Below are positions 33,821 through 43,120 of a DNA stretch of 64,000 nucleotides, in pieces; positions within the stretch are counted from its first letter, which is position 1, and every line of letters begins with the position of its first letter. Origin of the DNA: an uncultured Demequina sp. (lineage in GTDB: Bacteria; Actinomycetota; Actinomycetes; Actinomycetales; Demequinaceae); assembly GCA_937925595.1 (NCBI GenBank), contig CALALQ010000106.1, positions 17,168-81,167 on the forward strand, in the 5' to 3' direction. The notes under the pieces are model-generated. The model made no database searches. It was not told the origin of the DNA and was given only the letters and a program-made list of their open reading frames with translations. The position numbers and the translations under genes were made by a program.

Positions 33821-33859
33821 GCGGCTTACGCAGGGGAACCGTCCTGGTTCGCCGGCCGC
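33821..33859 (+). promoter_or_regulatory. Conserved structured leader, copy C
   Basis: 39 nt: GCGGCTTACGCAGGGG, AACCGTCCTGGTT, CGCCGGCCGC. Inner GAACC/GGTTC and outer GCGGC/GCCGC stems are both perfect. It ends 19 nt before the DUF3846 copy 2 ATG. Confidence 0.7.
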
Positions 33860-33878
33860 TTGCAGCAAGGAGAAGGAA

Positions 33879-34490
33879 ATGGTCAGAGGGCTCTATGTTC
33901 CCGTCGATGCCAGCCAGCCGATCGAGGTCCGCGACTTCGCGGGCCTCGAGGATTACCAGGCGGCGGTCGAGGGCTGGATCGAACCGGTCGACGTGCCGGA
34001 CCTCGGCATCACCATCTATGTCAACGAGGAAGGGCTGCTCCGGCGACTGCCGTTCAACGCCCGTGCTTCCTTCCTGTGGTGGTATCACGTCCCAGCCGCT
34101 CGCCAGGCGATGCTGGTCGGCAACGCCGTCATCGTCGGGATGCCGGACCAAGAGGGCGACAGCACTGATGCGCCTGCCGAGGTGCGTGAGCTGTTTACGA
34201 CGAGCGAAGAGTTCGCGGTGTTGGTGAAGGTCGGCGGGGACCCCGCCTGGTACACCGACCCTGTGAACAAGGTGTCGTCGGTCGTGCTCCCGCTCACGGG
34301 CGGCGACCCGAACTGGTTCGCAAGCTCCGCCCGCTACGAGGATTACTCCTCGGCCGCGGTCTGGGCGATGGTGCTGCTCGAGCGGTGGAACGATGCCGTC
34401 GACAGCAAGGTCGTGAGGGTCTCCGAGTTGCCGGACCAGCTCCGCAGCGCCCTCGCTGAGAGCGTCCGCGGCAAGCAGGTGGGAGCCTGA
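33879..34490 (+). CDS. DUF3846 domain protein, copy 2
   Basis: A 203-residue protein. The N-terminal half matches DUF3846 as I know it (MVRGLYVPVDASQPIEVRDF, then ITIYVNEEGLLRRLP, ARASFLWWYHV and MLVGNAVIVG). Copy 1 (11445-11936) has the same layout. ATG 33879 has AAGGAG 7 nt upstream and replaces the open-frame start at 33768, which lies inside the hairpin region. DUF3846 occurs on plasmids, phages and integrative elements; function is not known. An antirestriction or host-takeover role would be a guess. Confidence 0.8.
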   Translation: MVRGLYVPVDASQPIEVRDFAGLEDYQAAVEGWIEPVDVPDLGITIYVNEEGLLRRLPFNARASFLWWYHVPAARQAMLVGNAVIVGMPDQEGDSTDAPAEVRELFTTSEEFAVLVKVGGDPAWYTDPVNKVSSVVLPLTGGDPNWFASSARYEDYSSAAVWAMVLLERWNDAVDSKVVRVSELPDQLRSALAESVRGKQVGA

Positions 34491-34497
34491 ACCCACG

Positions 34498-34560
34498 CGG
34501 CAGTGACCCTTCGGGATTGAGCGCTTCGACGCTCTCCTGGGGGTCGCTGCCGCTCTTTCT
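34498..34560 (+). terminator. Hairpin terminator after DUF3846
   Basis: CGGCAGTGACCC pairs with GGGTCGCTGCCG (one G-U), with an inner GAGCG/CGCTC stem, followed by a T-rich CTCTTTCTATTT. Starts 7 nt after the stop. Confidence 0.7.
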
Positions 34561-34613
34561 ATTTCTGCGTCGGCAGCGCTTGGGAGAATGGACGGAGAGA
34601 AGGGCAGGGACCG

Positions 34614-35798
34614 ATGGCGACTCGCGAAGAACTCATGCGGGACGATCTCTACGCCCGCTTCAAGGAGATGACCTTCAGCCCCGGTATCGCTCGCCTCTAC
34701 GACGTTACGAATCCGGTTGGCCAGGCGATGGCCTCCTTCCATACGCAGCTCAACGGACTGTTCGACTTCATGAACACCAAGTGGAAGGTGAATGGCCACT
34801 ACAACGCGAACGAGAGCCGGGAGCTTCTTGATCTCATCGCGCAGATCGCCTCGACCCAGGCGGGGCTGAAGAAGATCGGCGTGACGCTGGAGGTCCGAGA
34901 CGACTACCAGCGGGTCTTTGATGAGGTGAAGGGGTTTCTCGGCCGCTCGGGTGGCAGCCCCATCCCGGATGACTTCGCGGGCATCACCGTGATCGAATAC
35001 GAGCCTGTCTTCAGCAGCTCGGAGACGGAGATGCAGCTGGCGGACTCACGTCAGCGGGTGCAACCCAAGATGATCGGCGAAGGAGCGTTCGCCCTCGTGT
35101 ACAGCTACGTCGATCCTGAGTACGACAAGAAGTTCGCCATCAAGCGGGCGAAGACCGGGATCGACGACAAGGAGCTCGCGCGGTTCCGCCAGGAGTTTGA
35201 CATCTTGCGCGGACTGAACTTCCCCTACGTGCTTGAGGTGTACCGCTACAACGAGTCGCGCAACGACTACACGATGGAGTTCTGCGACAGCACCCTGGAG
35301 GCGTTCATTGCCGCCCGCAACGCGACGCTGCCGTTCAGCTCTCGACGTCGCATCGCGTTGCAGTTTCTCTACGGTCTCAACTACTTGCACAGCAAGCGGA
35401 TTCTGCACCGCGACATCAGCCTCCGAAACGTACTGGTGAAGATTCACGATTCAGGTGCTGCGACCGTGAAACTCTCCGACTTCGGTCTCGCCAAGGATCC
35501 GGACTCTGGCCTCACCAAGACGGACTCTGAGACCAAGGGATCGATCATCGACCCGGCGCTGACGTCCTTCAAGGACTATGCCGTGATCAACGAGATTTAC
35601 CCGATCGGCGTTGTGCTGTCTTTCATCTTCTCCGGTCGGCGCGATCTCAATGCAACATCGGGTGCCGTGCGCGCGATCGTTGACAAGTGTGTGACGCACG
35701 GCCTGACGGCTCGCTACCAGGACGTCCGTGCGGTCATCGAGGACGTGGAGAAGCTCGCTCCAGAAGCAGCAGACGCGGAGCAGCGCCCGCCCGCTTAG
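34614..35798 (+). CDS. Protein kinase-like protein in a defence locus
   Basis: A 394-residue protein. The first 130 residues are a separate helical region; the kinase domain follows with a glycine loop GEGAFALVY, the ATP-binding lysine K177 in FAIKRAK, the catalytic H265-R266-D267 in HRDISLRN and D289-F290-G291 in SDFGLAK. All core residues are present. The catalytic loop ISLRN resembles the RN form of tyrosine-type kinases rather than the KPxN of most serine/threonine kinases. No membrane helix or PASTA repeats. It ends 5 bp from the convergent res gene. A defence role is inferred from place. Confidence 0.82.
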   Translation: MATREELMRDDLYARFKEMTFSPGIARLYDVTNPVGQAMASFHTQLNGLFDFMNTKWKVNGHYNANESRELLDLIAQIASTQAGLKKIGVTLEVRDDYQRVFDEVKGFLGRSGGSPIPDDFAGITVIEYEPVFSSSETEMQLADSRQRVQPKMIGEGAFALVYSYVDPEYDKKFAIKRAKTGIDDKELARFRQEFDILRGLNFPYVLEVYRYNESRNDYTMEFCDSTLEAFIAARNATLPFSSRRRIALQFLYGLNYLHSKRILHRDISLRNVLVKIHDSGAATVKLSDFGLAKDPDSGLTKTDSETKGSIIDPALTSFKDYAVINEIYPIGVVLSFIFSGRRDLNATSGAVRAIVDKCVTHGLTARYQDVRAVIEDVEKLAPEAADAEQRPPA

Positions 35799-35803
35799 CG
35801 TGT

Positions 35804-38335
35804 CTACTCGCCGAAGACGGTCACGACGTCGGAGAGATCCGACGGCTCCAACTTGTCGAACTCAAGCTGCGGAATCTTGACGTAGGTCCAGGTCACGTCA
35901 CCGAGGAGTGTCGCGTTCTCGCACCATGCCCGAGCCGCTCGGTCCTTGAACGCAACATCGACGTCTTCGCGCCCCTTGGTCTCGAGCAAGTAGTGGACGC
36001 CGTTCTCGTCCTTCGCGACGAAGTCCGGCTCGTAGTAGCGCAGATTGGTGGCACTGTCCGTGTACTCGATCACGAATCCGAATCGCTGCGGCAGCTTTGC
36101 GAACGCCACCACATCTTTTGCGTCGTTGAGGAACTTGGCGAAGCGACGCTCGAAGTCGTTGTCGGCCGCGACGAGGTTGAAGACGGTCTTCTCCGCTTCA
36201 AACGTGGGACGCGAGAATGGGAACGGTTCGGTGGTCGAGAGCGCGCGACCCGGATCTTCCAAGGTCGGCGTCAGCTCATCGACCACCAGCGCGCGGAGAA
36301 CCTCGGCGAAAGCGCGGACGGTCACGAACTGGCTCACGGGATGGGCGATAGCCCCCACGATCGCCTTGTCGGTCAGATCGACGGTTTCGCCGAATGCGTG
36401 GTGCTCAAGGAAGGCGCGAACCTTGGGGGCGATCGCCGCGAACTGAGAGGGTAGCTTCACGTCATTGGCGATTCGCTTCGCGTAGTACGAAATGACTTCT
36501 TCCGCCGTCTGCGGCACAGGAATCGTGTACTCGCGCTCGACGAGCTTCTCCAGCGTGACGATGTCTGTGCCTTCGTAGGAGAACTTCTGCGCTGCCGCGT
36601 CATTCTCTTTCTTCGGCAGGATTGGTGCCTTCAGTGTCGCGACGTCGATGGCTTCGATCTCCTCGGCCAGGGACTTCTTCCTCGCAAGAATCGGGCTCAG
36701 TTGGGGGATGAGGAGATCCTTGTCGGCCTTGTCCGGGTCCGGAGCGACTGTCGTAATGACGAGCGGGTTCTTCGGATCGAAAGTCTCGAGGGTGAGATCC
36801 TCGTCCTTCTCGAGCTGTTCGAGGAACTGCAGGAAGCCAGGGTTCCCGAGAATGTCGACACGCTCGACATAGTCGGTCGAACCGTCGCCAAACATGCGAC
36901 GTAGGCCACGGCCGATTGCCTGCTCGGGCAGGATGTTGGCCTTCGCGGAGAACGGGCGCAGGCCGACGATGACGGTCACATTCTGAACGTCCCAGCCCTC
37001 ACGGAGCATCAAGACAGAGACGATCGCGTTGACAGCGTTCTGGTTCTCGTCGACGCGACGAGCCACATCACGTGCGGCGTCAAGGTCCTTCTTCGAGACG
37101 TCGCCACTGCGGTCGGTGTGGATGACCAGCAGCTGCGCTTCGCCATTCTTGTTCGCTCCGAACTCAGCGGGGTACTTGGCCTGCAGGTAGGAGCCGACGT
37201 CGTCCGCCTCCGCCGTGCTGTTGAGCATGACGAAGAGGATCGGCTTCTTCTGGAGCGGCGAGAGCTGGTCGCGGTACTCCCGCCAGCGCTCGACACCGGC
37301 AGTGAGATACGACTGGTAGCGAACGCTCGCGACGTCCGAGGGCTGGTCCTTGAGGCCGGCCGTGATGCCCTTCATGGGCTGCTTCACGATCTTGTCGATG
37401 ATCGCTTGTTTGAGCGGATAGTCAGCGACGGTCCAGGTGAAGAGGCCGCCTTTTTGGTAGCGAGGCGTCGCGGAGAAGTCGAGTTGACCGATGAGAGGGG
37501 CCGCGCCTCCGAGCTCGCGGATGATCTTGTTCCACTCGTTCTCTTCGTCGTGAACGTGGTGAGCTTCGTCGTTGACGACCAGAAGGCCGCCGCCCCGCGC
37601 AGCGAGTCGTTCGGCAAGGGTCGGGCTCGTCGAAACTGACGCTCCAGGTGCTTTGCCGAGCACGTCGAGAATCTCGGACGCTTCGGTGCTCTCGATCTTT
37701 GTGCTGGGCTTGTAAAGCTGCTGGATGTTCGTGAGGTACAGCGCGCCCTGCGAGGCGGGCTTCTCGGGCTCACCCGGCATGTAACAGTCCAACTCCCAAA
37801 AGATCTTGAGCTCGGGAGGGATGATCGGATCGATCTTGAAGATGCGCCCGTTTGAGAAGTCGGCGCGCAGGCGATCAAGGACGATCAGGTTGGGTGCGAG
37901 CAGCAGGAAAGTCCGCGCGTAGTCGGCGCGCGCTTCGGCCACCGCATTGAAGTACTGCCATGCCATCGCCAGTGACATCACCTTGGTCTTGCCCGATCCA
38001 GTAGCCATCTTGATCGCATAGCGCGCAAAGAAGTCGTACTGGAGGATGTGCAGCCCTGCGACCGAGGTGAAGCGCTCGAGCAGGTCCTGATGGCGGCGAA
38101 CGCCCTCGACCTCGTAGAGCCAGATCAGGGTTTCGATCGACGTCCGCTGGGCGGGGTAGTAGGCGAACGGTCGTCCCGACGGAAGCCGGTGCTCACGCTC
38201 GAACCAATGTGAGAGCAGCGTCTTGGTGGTCTCGCTGACACCGGGGTAGCTGGCGGTGCGCCATGCATCGACACCCTTCCGGATCTCCGCGACGAGCGGT
38301 GCTCCCGCGGCGGGGCTCGGCTTCTTCGGAGGCAT
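35804..38335 (-). CDS. Type III restriction endonuclease subunit Res
   Basis: An 843-residue SF2 helicase with a C-terminal nuclease. Walker A ATGSGKT is near residue 110, the DEAH motif NDEAHHVHDE near 257, and SF2 motifs V/VI in LREGWDVQNV and QAIGRGLRRMFG. Near the end a PD-(D/E)xK motif is seen (EPDFVAKDENGVHYLLETKG, about 770-790). Starts 2 nt after the mod stop. With Mod it forms a type III restriction system, cutting DNA away from its site after ATP-driven movement. Length is a little short for type III Res (usually 900-1000). Confidence 0.87.
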   Translation of the reverse strand: MPPKKPSPAAGAPLVAEIRKGVDAWRTASYPGVSETTKTLLSHWFEREHRLPSGRPFAYYPAQRTSIETLIWLYEVEGVRRHQDLLERFTSVAGLHILQYDFFARYAIKMATGSGKTKVMSLAMAWQYFNAVAEARADYARTFLLLAPNLIVLDRLRADFSNGRIFKIDPIIPPELKIFWELDCYMPGEPEKPASQGALYLTNIQQLYKPSTKIESTEASEILDVLGKAPGASVSTSPTLAERLAARGGGLLVVNDEAHHVHDEENEWNKIIRELGGAAPLIGQLDFSATPRYQKGGLFTWTVADYPLKQAIIDKIVKQPMKGITAGLKDQPSDVASVRYQSYLTAGVERWREYRDQLSPLQKKPILFVMLNSTAEADDVGSYLQAKYPAEFGANKNGEAQLLVIHTDRSGDVSKKDLDAARDVARRVDENQNAVNAIVSVLMLREGWDVQNVTVIVGLRPFSAKANILPEQAIGRGLRRMFGDGSTDYVERVDILGNPGFLQFLEQLEKDEDLTLETFDPKNPLVITTVAPDPDKADKDLLIPQLSPILARKKSLAEEIEAIDVATLKAPILPKKENDAAAQKFSYEGTDIVTLEKLVEREYTIPVPQTAEEVISYYAKRIANDVKLPSQFAAIAPKVRAFLEHHAFGETVDLTDKAIVGAIAHPVSQFVTVRAFAEVLRALVVDELTPTLEDPGRALSTTEPFPFSRPTFEAEKTVFNLVAADNDFERRFAKFLNDAKDVVAFAKLPQRFGFVIEYTDSATNLRYYEPDFVAKDENGVHYLLETKGREDVDVAFKDRAARAWCENATLLGDVTWTYVKIPQLEFDKLEPSDLSDVVTVFGE

Positions 38336-38337
38336 GA

Positions 38338-40152
38338 CTAGCCAACCTTGATCGTGAACTGCTTAGTCGTGTCGTTGCCCAGGATGTCGATCACCTTCAC
38401 GACGATGTTGTATTCGCCCGGTTCCGGGTACTCGTGCTTCGCTTCGAGTTCGACCTTCTTGGACTTCCGAGTCCGGTAAGCCTGCCAGACGTTGTGGAAG
38501 GCGTCTCCCTTGTTATCCCAGTCGATCGCCCAGTAGTCGATCCACTGCGACCAATGACTAACGGCGCTCTGGATCTCCGCGGGCACGTCGTCGAGGGGGA
38601 TGATGAAGTTCTCGAGCGTGAGCTTCACGGTCGACTTGCTGACTTCGCTCTTGATGTTGAGCGCCGCGAGTTCGAAGAACTTGATGTCGCCCTGCTCGAC
38701 AGCTCGCTTCTCCAGCACCTCGCGAGGGATCCGCACCAGCTTCAATTCGATGCCGGCCTTCAGCGCGTCCTGCCTCGCAACCTCGTTGAGCTCGAAGGCG
38801 AAGTCCCACCCGAGGACATCGACGCTCTGCACGGACGGCGCCTGATCTCCGGTCCCGACTACCCGTCGGAACTCGGCGACAATCTGCTTGATGTCACTCG
38901 CGGTAACGGGCGAATCGACCGTTCCGACGTGAACCATTCGGCCGCTCTTCAGCCCGTGTAGCCACGCGTGGCCAGCGACCGCCTCGCCGCCATAGAGGTC
39001 GAGGATGAAGTTGCGGTAGGCGGTGATCCTGGCTGCGGCCGACTCTCCAAACTCGGCCTCTTGCCAGAGCTGACGTTCGTACTTGCCGAGGTTCTGAACG
39101 ACGAACGGACGAACGTGCTCGATGTCGAGGAGGCGCTTCCGGGTGGTGTGGATCGCGAAACGTCCCAGATCTGAAGTGATCCAGCGACGCTCCAGCTTTT
39201 CCGCAACTACCGCTGTCGTGCCGCTTCCAGCAAAGCAGTCCAATACAAGGTCACCGGGGTTGGACGCTGCGGTCAGGATGCGCGTCAGTAGTGCCTCGGG
39301 CTTCTGAGTCGGGTAGTCGACATTCTCCGTTCGGTCGGCGGGCATCAGGTAGGGGAGCCGCCAGACGTCATCGATCGTGCGTTCGGTCTCCGTGTAATAG
39401 ATGAGCTTGCCGTCGGCATCCCGAGCTTGCTTGAGCGATTTGGTGGCCGGGTCCCACACCCGCTTTTGCTGCTGCTTCGGAACGTCCCGCTGTTCGCGAA
39501 GTCGCTGAAATGTGTACTTGTCTGACTTGGAGTACCAAAAGACGATGTCGTGGTTCGATGCGAATCGATTGATGTTGCCCTGGAGCTTGTTGTAGTAGTG
39601 CCAGACGATTTCGTTCCGGAAGTTCTCGCGTCCGAACACCTCGTCGAGCACCAACTTGGCCAGGTGCCCGACGTGCCAATCGAGATGCACGAAGATGCTC
39701 CCAGTCGGGGAGAGCAGATCGTAGAGCTGGACCAGCGTGGAGTTCAGCCATGACAGGTAGCCGTCGACGCCACTGCCCCAGGTGTCGCGGTAGGCCTTCT
39801 GTTCAATGAGCGTCGGTTCTTTGGTGAACGACTCGTCATCGACGGAGATGTTGAACGAGAAGTCATCTCCCGTGAAGAACGGCGGGTCGATGTAGATCAA
39901 GTCAACTGCGCCGGTGAACTCGTCGAGCAGGGCAGGGAGCACGTACTTCTTGTCGCCCCAAATGAGGCGGTTCCGCCAGTTGGCCGGCTGATCGTCCGAG
40001 AAGAAATCGAACGCCTGCTGACGCTCGAGCTGCGTTTCGTTGACCGTCTCGATTGTCTGGAACGGGAGGGACACCCGAAGCGGCGGGACGCGGCGACCCT
40101 TGTCGTCATACTTGCCGTCCCAGACCAGCTCAACCATGTCGGCCCCGTTCAT
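38338..40152 (-). CDS. Type III modification methyltransferase subunit Mod
   Basis: A 604-residue beta-class adenine methyltransferase. Motif IV DPPF (residues 89-92) precedes motif I FAGSG (about 304-308), the beta-class order. It methylates one strand of the recognition site and also gives specificity to Res. The C-terminal end (EAKHEYPEPGEYNIVVKVID) looks like a PKD-type beta-sandwich. ATG 40152 is used; ATG 40137 is also possible, and neither has a strong ribosome binding site. It is divergent from the CBASS operon, and the 170-bp gap holds a promoter for the latter. Confidence 0.88.
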   Translation of the reverse strand: MNGADMVELVWDGKYDDKGRRVPPLRVSLPFQTIETVNETQLERQQAFDFFSDDQPANWRNRLIWGDKKYVLPALLDEFTGAVDLIYIDPPFFTGDDFSFNISVDDESFTKEPTLIEQKAYRDTWGSGVDGYLSWLNSTLVQLYDLLSPTGSIFVHLDWHVGHLAKLVLDEVFGRENFRNEIVWHYYNKLQGNINRFASNHDIVFWYSKSDKYTFQRLREQRDVPKQQQKRVWDPATKSLKQARDADGKLIYYTETERTIDDVWRLPYLMPADRTENVDYPTQKPEALLTRILTAASNPGDLVLDCFAGSGTTAVVAEKLERRWITSDLGRFAIHTTRKRLLDIEHVRPFVVQNLGKYERQLWQEAEFGESAAARITAYRNFILDLYGGEAVAGHAWLHGLKSGRMVHVGTVDSPVTASDIKQIVAEFRRVVGTGDQAPSVQSVDVLGWDFAFELNEVARQDALKAGIELKLVRIPREVLEKRAVEQGDIKFFELAALNIKSEVSKSTVKLTLENFIIPLDDVPAEIQSAVSHWSQWIDYWAIDWDNKGDAFHNVWQAYRTRKSKKVELEAKHEYPEPGEYNIVVKVIDILGNDTTKQFTIKVG

Positions 40153-40286
40153 CCCTGATTCGTGCCCGGTGGGCCCTGACTGCTCCGTGGCCCGCGCGAA
40201 CGAGGGCAGGTCAACTCTATGAGGTGGGACCGACCAGCAGGAGTGCCTGAGTTCGCGAAGGTCCTCCCGCCCGATGTCGGTTGTGC

Positions 40287-40315
40287 TTGCAAGAATTGTG
40301 AAGGAGGCGCATAAC
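40287..40315 (+). promoter_or_regulatory. Promoter of the CBASS operon
   Basis: TTGCAA, 17-nt spacer, CATAAC, with transcription predicted near 40322, so the mRNA would have almost no leader before the ATG at 40327. AAGGA at 40317-40321 could act as ribosome binding site if transcription starts upstream. Confidence 0.55.
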
Positions 40316-40326
40316 TAAGGACGCAT

Positions 40327-41319
40327 ATGACGGCGAATCAGGACCCGATGAAAGAGCCGCGCCGCGTGCTCACTATCGACGGAGGGGGAATCAAAGGCGT
40401 CTTTCCCGCCGCCTTTCTTGCTGATCTCGAGAAAGAACTCGACCAGCCGCTCGCGTCGTACTTCGACTTGATCGTCGGAACTTCGACTGGTGGGATCATC
40501 GCCCTTGCGATCGGTCTTGGGATTCCGGCCGCAGACGTCCTCAAGTTCTACGAGGACGAAGGTCCGAAGATCTTCAAGGGCAGTCGCCGTCTGGGGTTCT
40601 TCCGGCAGCTCGTGAGCGCCAAGTACGATCCGGCGCCACTTCGCGCAGCACTGGAGAAGGTCCTTGGCGACCGGCTGTTGGGTGAGGCGAAGACCCGCCT
40701 GGTCATTCCGTCACTCAACCTGTCGACCGGCACCGTGCACGTCTTCAAGACTGCGCACAATGAGCGCTTCGAGCGGGACTACAAGGAGCGGGCGCTCGAC
40801 GTCGCGATGGCGACGGCCGCCGCACCGACGTACTTCCCGACGCACCGACTCGATAGTGGCGTGCCGCTTGTGGACGGCGGCATGTGGGCCAATAACCCGA
40901 TGGGGACTGGCGCGGTGGAGGCCATCGGCGTACTCGAGTGGTCGAAGGGTGATGTCGATCTCCTTGGCGTCGGATGCACCGATGCAGCTGCGAACTTCAC
41001 TGCGAGCCGTACTCGCTTCCTGGGTCTGTTCAACTACTGGGCGAAGCGAATCGTGAACGTCTTCATGGCCGGTCAGTCGTCGGGGTCGTTGGGGACCGCG
41101 ATGCTCCTGCTCGGTCGTGAGCACGTGGTGCGTGTCTCGCCTGTCGTCGATGCGCGGAAGTACGACCTCGATGGCGTTGCGGGTATTCCGGAGCTTCGTG
41201 CCCTCGGGGCGGAGTACGCACGTGACCAGTTGCCCCTGCTGCGGAAGCAGTTCTTCAGCCGTCCCGCCCAGCCGTTCGCACCCATCCGCTCACTGGCCGA
41301 TCCGGAGGCGAAGCAGTGA
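40327..41319 (+). CDS. capV: CBASS effector CapV, patatin-like phospholipase
   Basis: A 330-residue patatin-family phospholipase. The oxyanion loop GGGIKG is near residue 20, the catalytic Ser is S53 in GTSTGG, and the catalytic Asp is D183 in [10 protein letters not shown]. In CBASS such effectors are switched on by the cyclic nucleotide made by the neighbouring cyclase and break down the cell membrane on phage infection. Its stop overlaps the cyclase start (GTGA), the usual two-gene effector-cyclase unit of short CBASS. All active-site residues are present. No transmembrane segment. Confidence 0.93.
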   Translation: MTANQDPMKEPRRVLTIDGGGIKGVFPAAFLADLEKELDQPLASYFDLIVGTSTGGIIALAIGLGIPAADVLKFYEDEGPKIFKGSRRLGFFRQLVSAKYDPAPLRAALEKVLGDRLLGEAKTRLVIPSLNLSTGTVHVFKTAHNERFERDYKERALDVAMATAAAPTYFPTHRLDSGVPLVDGGMWANNPMGTGAVEAIGVLEWSKGDVDLLGVGCTDAAANFTASRTRFLGLFNYWAKRIVNVFMAGQSSGSLGTAMLLLGREHVVRVSPVVDARKYDLDGVAGIPELRALGAEYARDQLPLLRKQFFSRPAQPFAPIRSLADPEAKQ

Positions 41320-42665
41320 AACTAGCCAAGCACTTCGATGCCTTCCTGAAGAACAAAGTCAATCTGAGCGACGGGCGCATCAAGCAGCTAGACGACCGCA
41401 CCGAGGCGATCACCAACTTCCTCAAGGCTGGCGACGATGCTTTCGCGGAGAGCTTCATCGCGGTACTGCCGCAGGGGAGTTACGCCCACCGCACGATCAT
41501 CAATCCGGTGCGGGCCAACGACGAGTTCGATGCCGATCTGCTGCTCGAGATGAACGAGATCGACGGGTGGGACGCGAAGGACTACGTCCAAGAGCTCTAC
41601 ACGGTGTTTCGCGGCAGTACGACGTACCGCGACATGGTCAGCCGTCACAGCCGGTGCGTCCGGATTGACTATGCGAACGAGTTCCACATTGACGTCGTGC
41701 CGTACATGGAGCGGACGAGCGGCAGGCACTACATCACGAATCGCAACGAGGACCTCTTCGAGTTGACCAACCCCGAAGGTTACAACGAGTGGCTCGACGA
41801 GCGGAACAAGCTCGCCGGCGGGAAGCTCGTCAAGGTCATCCGACTCGTGAAGTACCTCCGCGACTACAAGGACACCTTCGACTGCAAGTCGGTCATCCTC
41901 TCGATCCTGCTTGGCAACGCGGTCGACGACGCGGCTGCGTGGAGTGACGACGACCTGTATCCGGATGTGCCGACCGCGCTCCGCAAGATCATCGGCGACC
42001 TCGACGATTACATGCAGGACAACGAGACGATGCCGAGCATCGACGACCCGAGCGAGCCGAGCGAGAACTTCAACCACCGCTGGGATCAAGATCGCTACGC
42101 GAACTTCCGCGTCAAGATCCATCAGTACCGCGGCTGGATCGACGATGCCTATCTCGAGGAGGACGCCGAGCAGTCCAAGGTTAAGTGGCGTCGGCTCTTC
42201 GGCGACAAGTTCGGTACCTACGACACGACGGCCAAGAGCGCACTCGAAGCGCATGTCGGGCGTGCCGGTGTCAATGACACGGAGCAGACGTTGCTCGGCA
42301 AGTGGGGGATTCCGACCCGGCTCGATCCCGGCTACAAGGCGACGCTCGTCGCGAAGCTCGGCAAGCGAGACGGGTTCCGCGAGTACATCCTTCGTCGCTA
42401 TGGGAACCGGGCACCGAAGAAGAGCTCGATCAACTTCACGCTGACGCATAACGTGCCCGGCCAGGTCGAGGTGTACTGGAAGGTGCGCAACACCGGCGAA
42501 GAGGCGATGGCCGCAAACCAGATTCGCGGGGAGGTCGTTCGTGACGGCGGCAACCAGCGTCGCAGCGAGTCAACGTCCTACCGCGGCCATCACTACGTGG
42601 AGGTGTATGTAGTCAAGGACGGCGTGTGCGTGGCGATGGACCACCACGTCGTGATCGTCACCTAG
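41316..42665 (+). CDS. CBASS CD-NTase cyclic nucleotide synthase with AGS-C sensor domain
   Basis: A 449-residue nucleotidyltransferase. The motif is G54-S55 followed by D72-A-D74, with the third carboxylate D126 in HIDVVPYM. These are the catalytic residues of CD-NTases. An alpha-helical middle part follows, then a C-terminal beta domain (about 370-449; [18 protein letters not shown], ending [11 protein letters not shown]) that fits the AGS-C sensor domain. It starts with GTG overlapping the capV stop. No Cap2/Cap3 ubiquitin-like genes follow, so this is a type I CBASS. The nucleotide made cannot be stated. Confidence 0.92.
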   Translation: MKLAKHFDAFLKNKVNLSDGRIKQLDDRTEAITNFLKAGDDAFAESFIAVLPQGSYAHRTIINPVRANDEFDADLLLEMNEIDGWDAKDYVQELYTVFRGSTTYRDMVSRHSRCVRIDYANEFHIDVVPYMERTSGRHYITNRNEDLFELTNPEGYNEWLDERNKLAGGKLVKVIRLVKYLRDYKDTFDCKSVILSILLGNAVDDAAAWSDDDLYPDVPTALRKIIGDLDDYMQDNETMPSIDDPSEPSENFNHRWDQDRYANFRVKIHQYRGWIDDAYLEEDAEQSKVKWRRLFGDKFGTYDTTAKSALEAHVGRAGVNDTEQTLLGKWGIPTRLDPGYKATLVAKLGKRDGFREYILRRYGNRAPKKSSINFTLTHNVPGQVEVYWKVRNTGEEAMAANQIRGEVVRDGGNQRRSESTSYRGHHYVEVYVVKDGVCVAMDHHVVIVT

Positions 42666-42666
42666 C

Positions 42667-43110
42667 TCAGCTGGTCTTTGCCTCATCGATGAGCTTCTTG
42701 ACTGTGCGCGGGTCGCGCCCCAAGCGCGTTGCGATCTCTCGAATAGGTATTCCGTCCCCATGGAGGGCGCGCGCTTCCGCAGCGATCGCTACTGGAGTTC
42801 GGCCACCGTGCTTTTCGGCTCCAAGTCGCTTCAGCCGGTGGTGGACTGTCCATTCTGAAGTGCCGACCTCGCGGGCGATGTCGACGGGACGCACGCCATC
42901 CCGGTAAAGGTTGACGATTCGTTCGTTTTGCTTCATAGTGAGGCGGCCTGGTCCGCGCTTGCTTGTTGCAGGCGGACGGACGACTCGTTCTGATCCGGCT
43001 CGCTTGACTAGAGAATTCAAGTACGCCGCGTCCTCAGCTCGATTCAAGTACCGTCCCAAGAGCCGCACCGACGCGTGAGAATGCCACACACGTTCGCGCT
43101 GCTCCGCGAA
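42667..43110 (-). pseudogene. Remnant of a gene with tandem HTH units at the island edge
   Basis: The frame reads SVRLLGRYLNRAEDAAYLN, then LTMKQNERIVNLYRDGVRPV and a second HTH (IREIATRLGRDPRTVKKL) before its stop 1 bp after the CBASS end. The reading frame has no start before it runs into the marR gene out of phase. An internal ATG at 42936 would give an 89-residue protein with both HTH units but without a ribosome binding site. The HTH arrangement resembles the C-terminal repeats of the serine recombinase at 13190, so it may be the end of another recombinase or invertase, left by an insertion. Confidence 0.6.
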
Positions 43111-43120
43111 TCCCTCCCCC

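Noticed and set aside
38338..40152. BREX or DISARM assignment for the Mod/Res/kinase region
   Set aside because: No PglZ, BrxC, DrmA or related genes are present; the MTase-helicase pair fits type III R-M better.
1..43120. CRISPR arrays or tRNA genes in the island
   Set aside because: No regular spaced repeats or cloverleaf structures were recognised by eye; only dispersed motifs were found.
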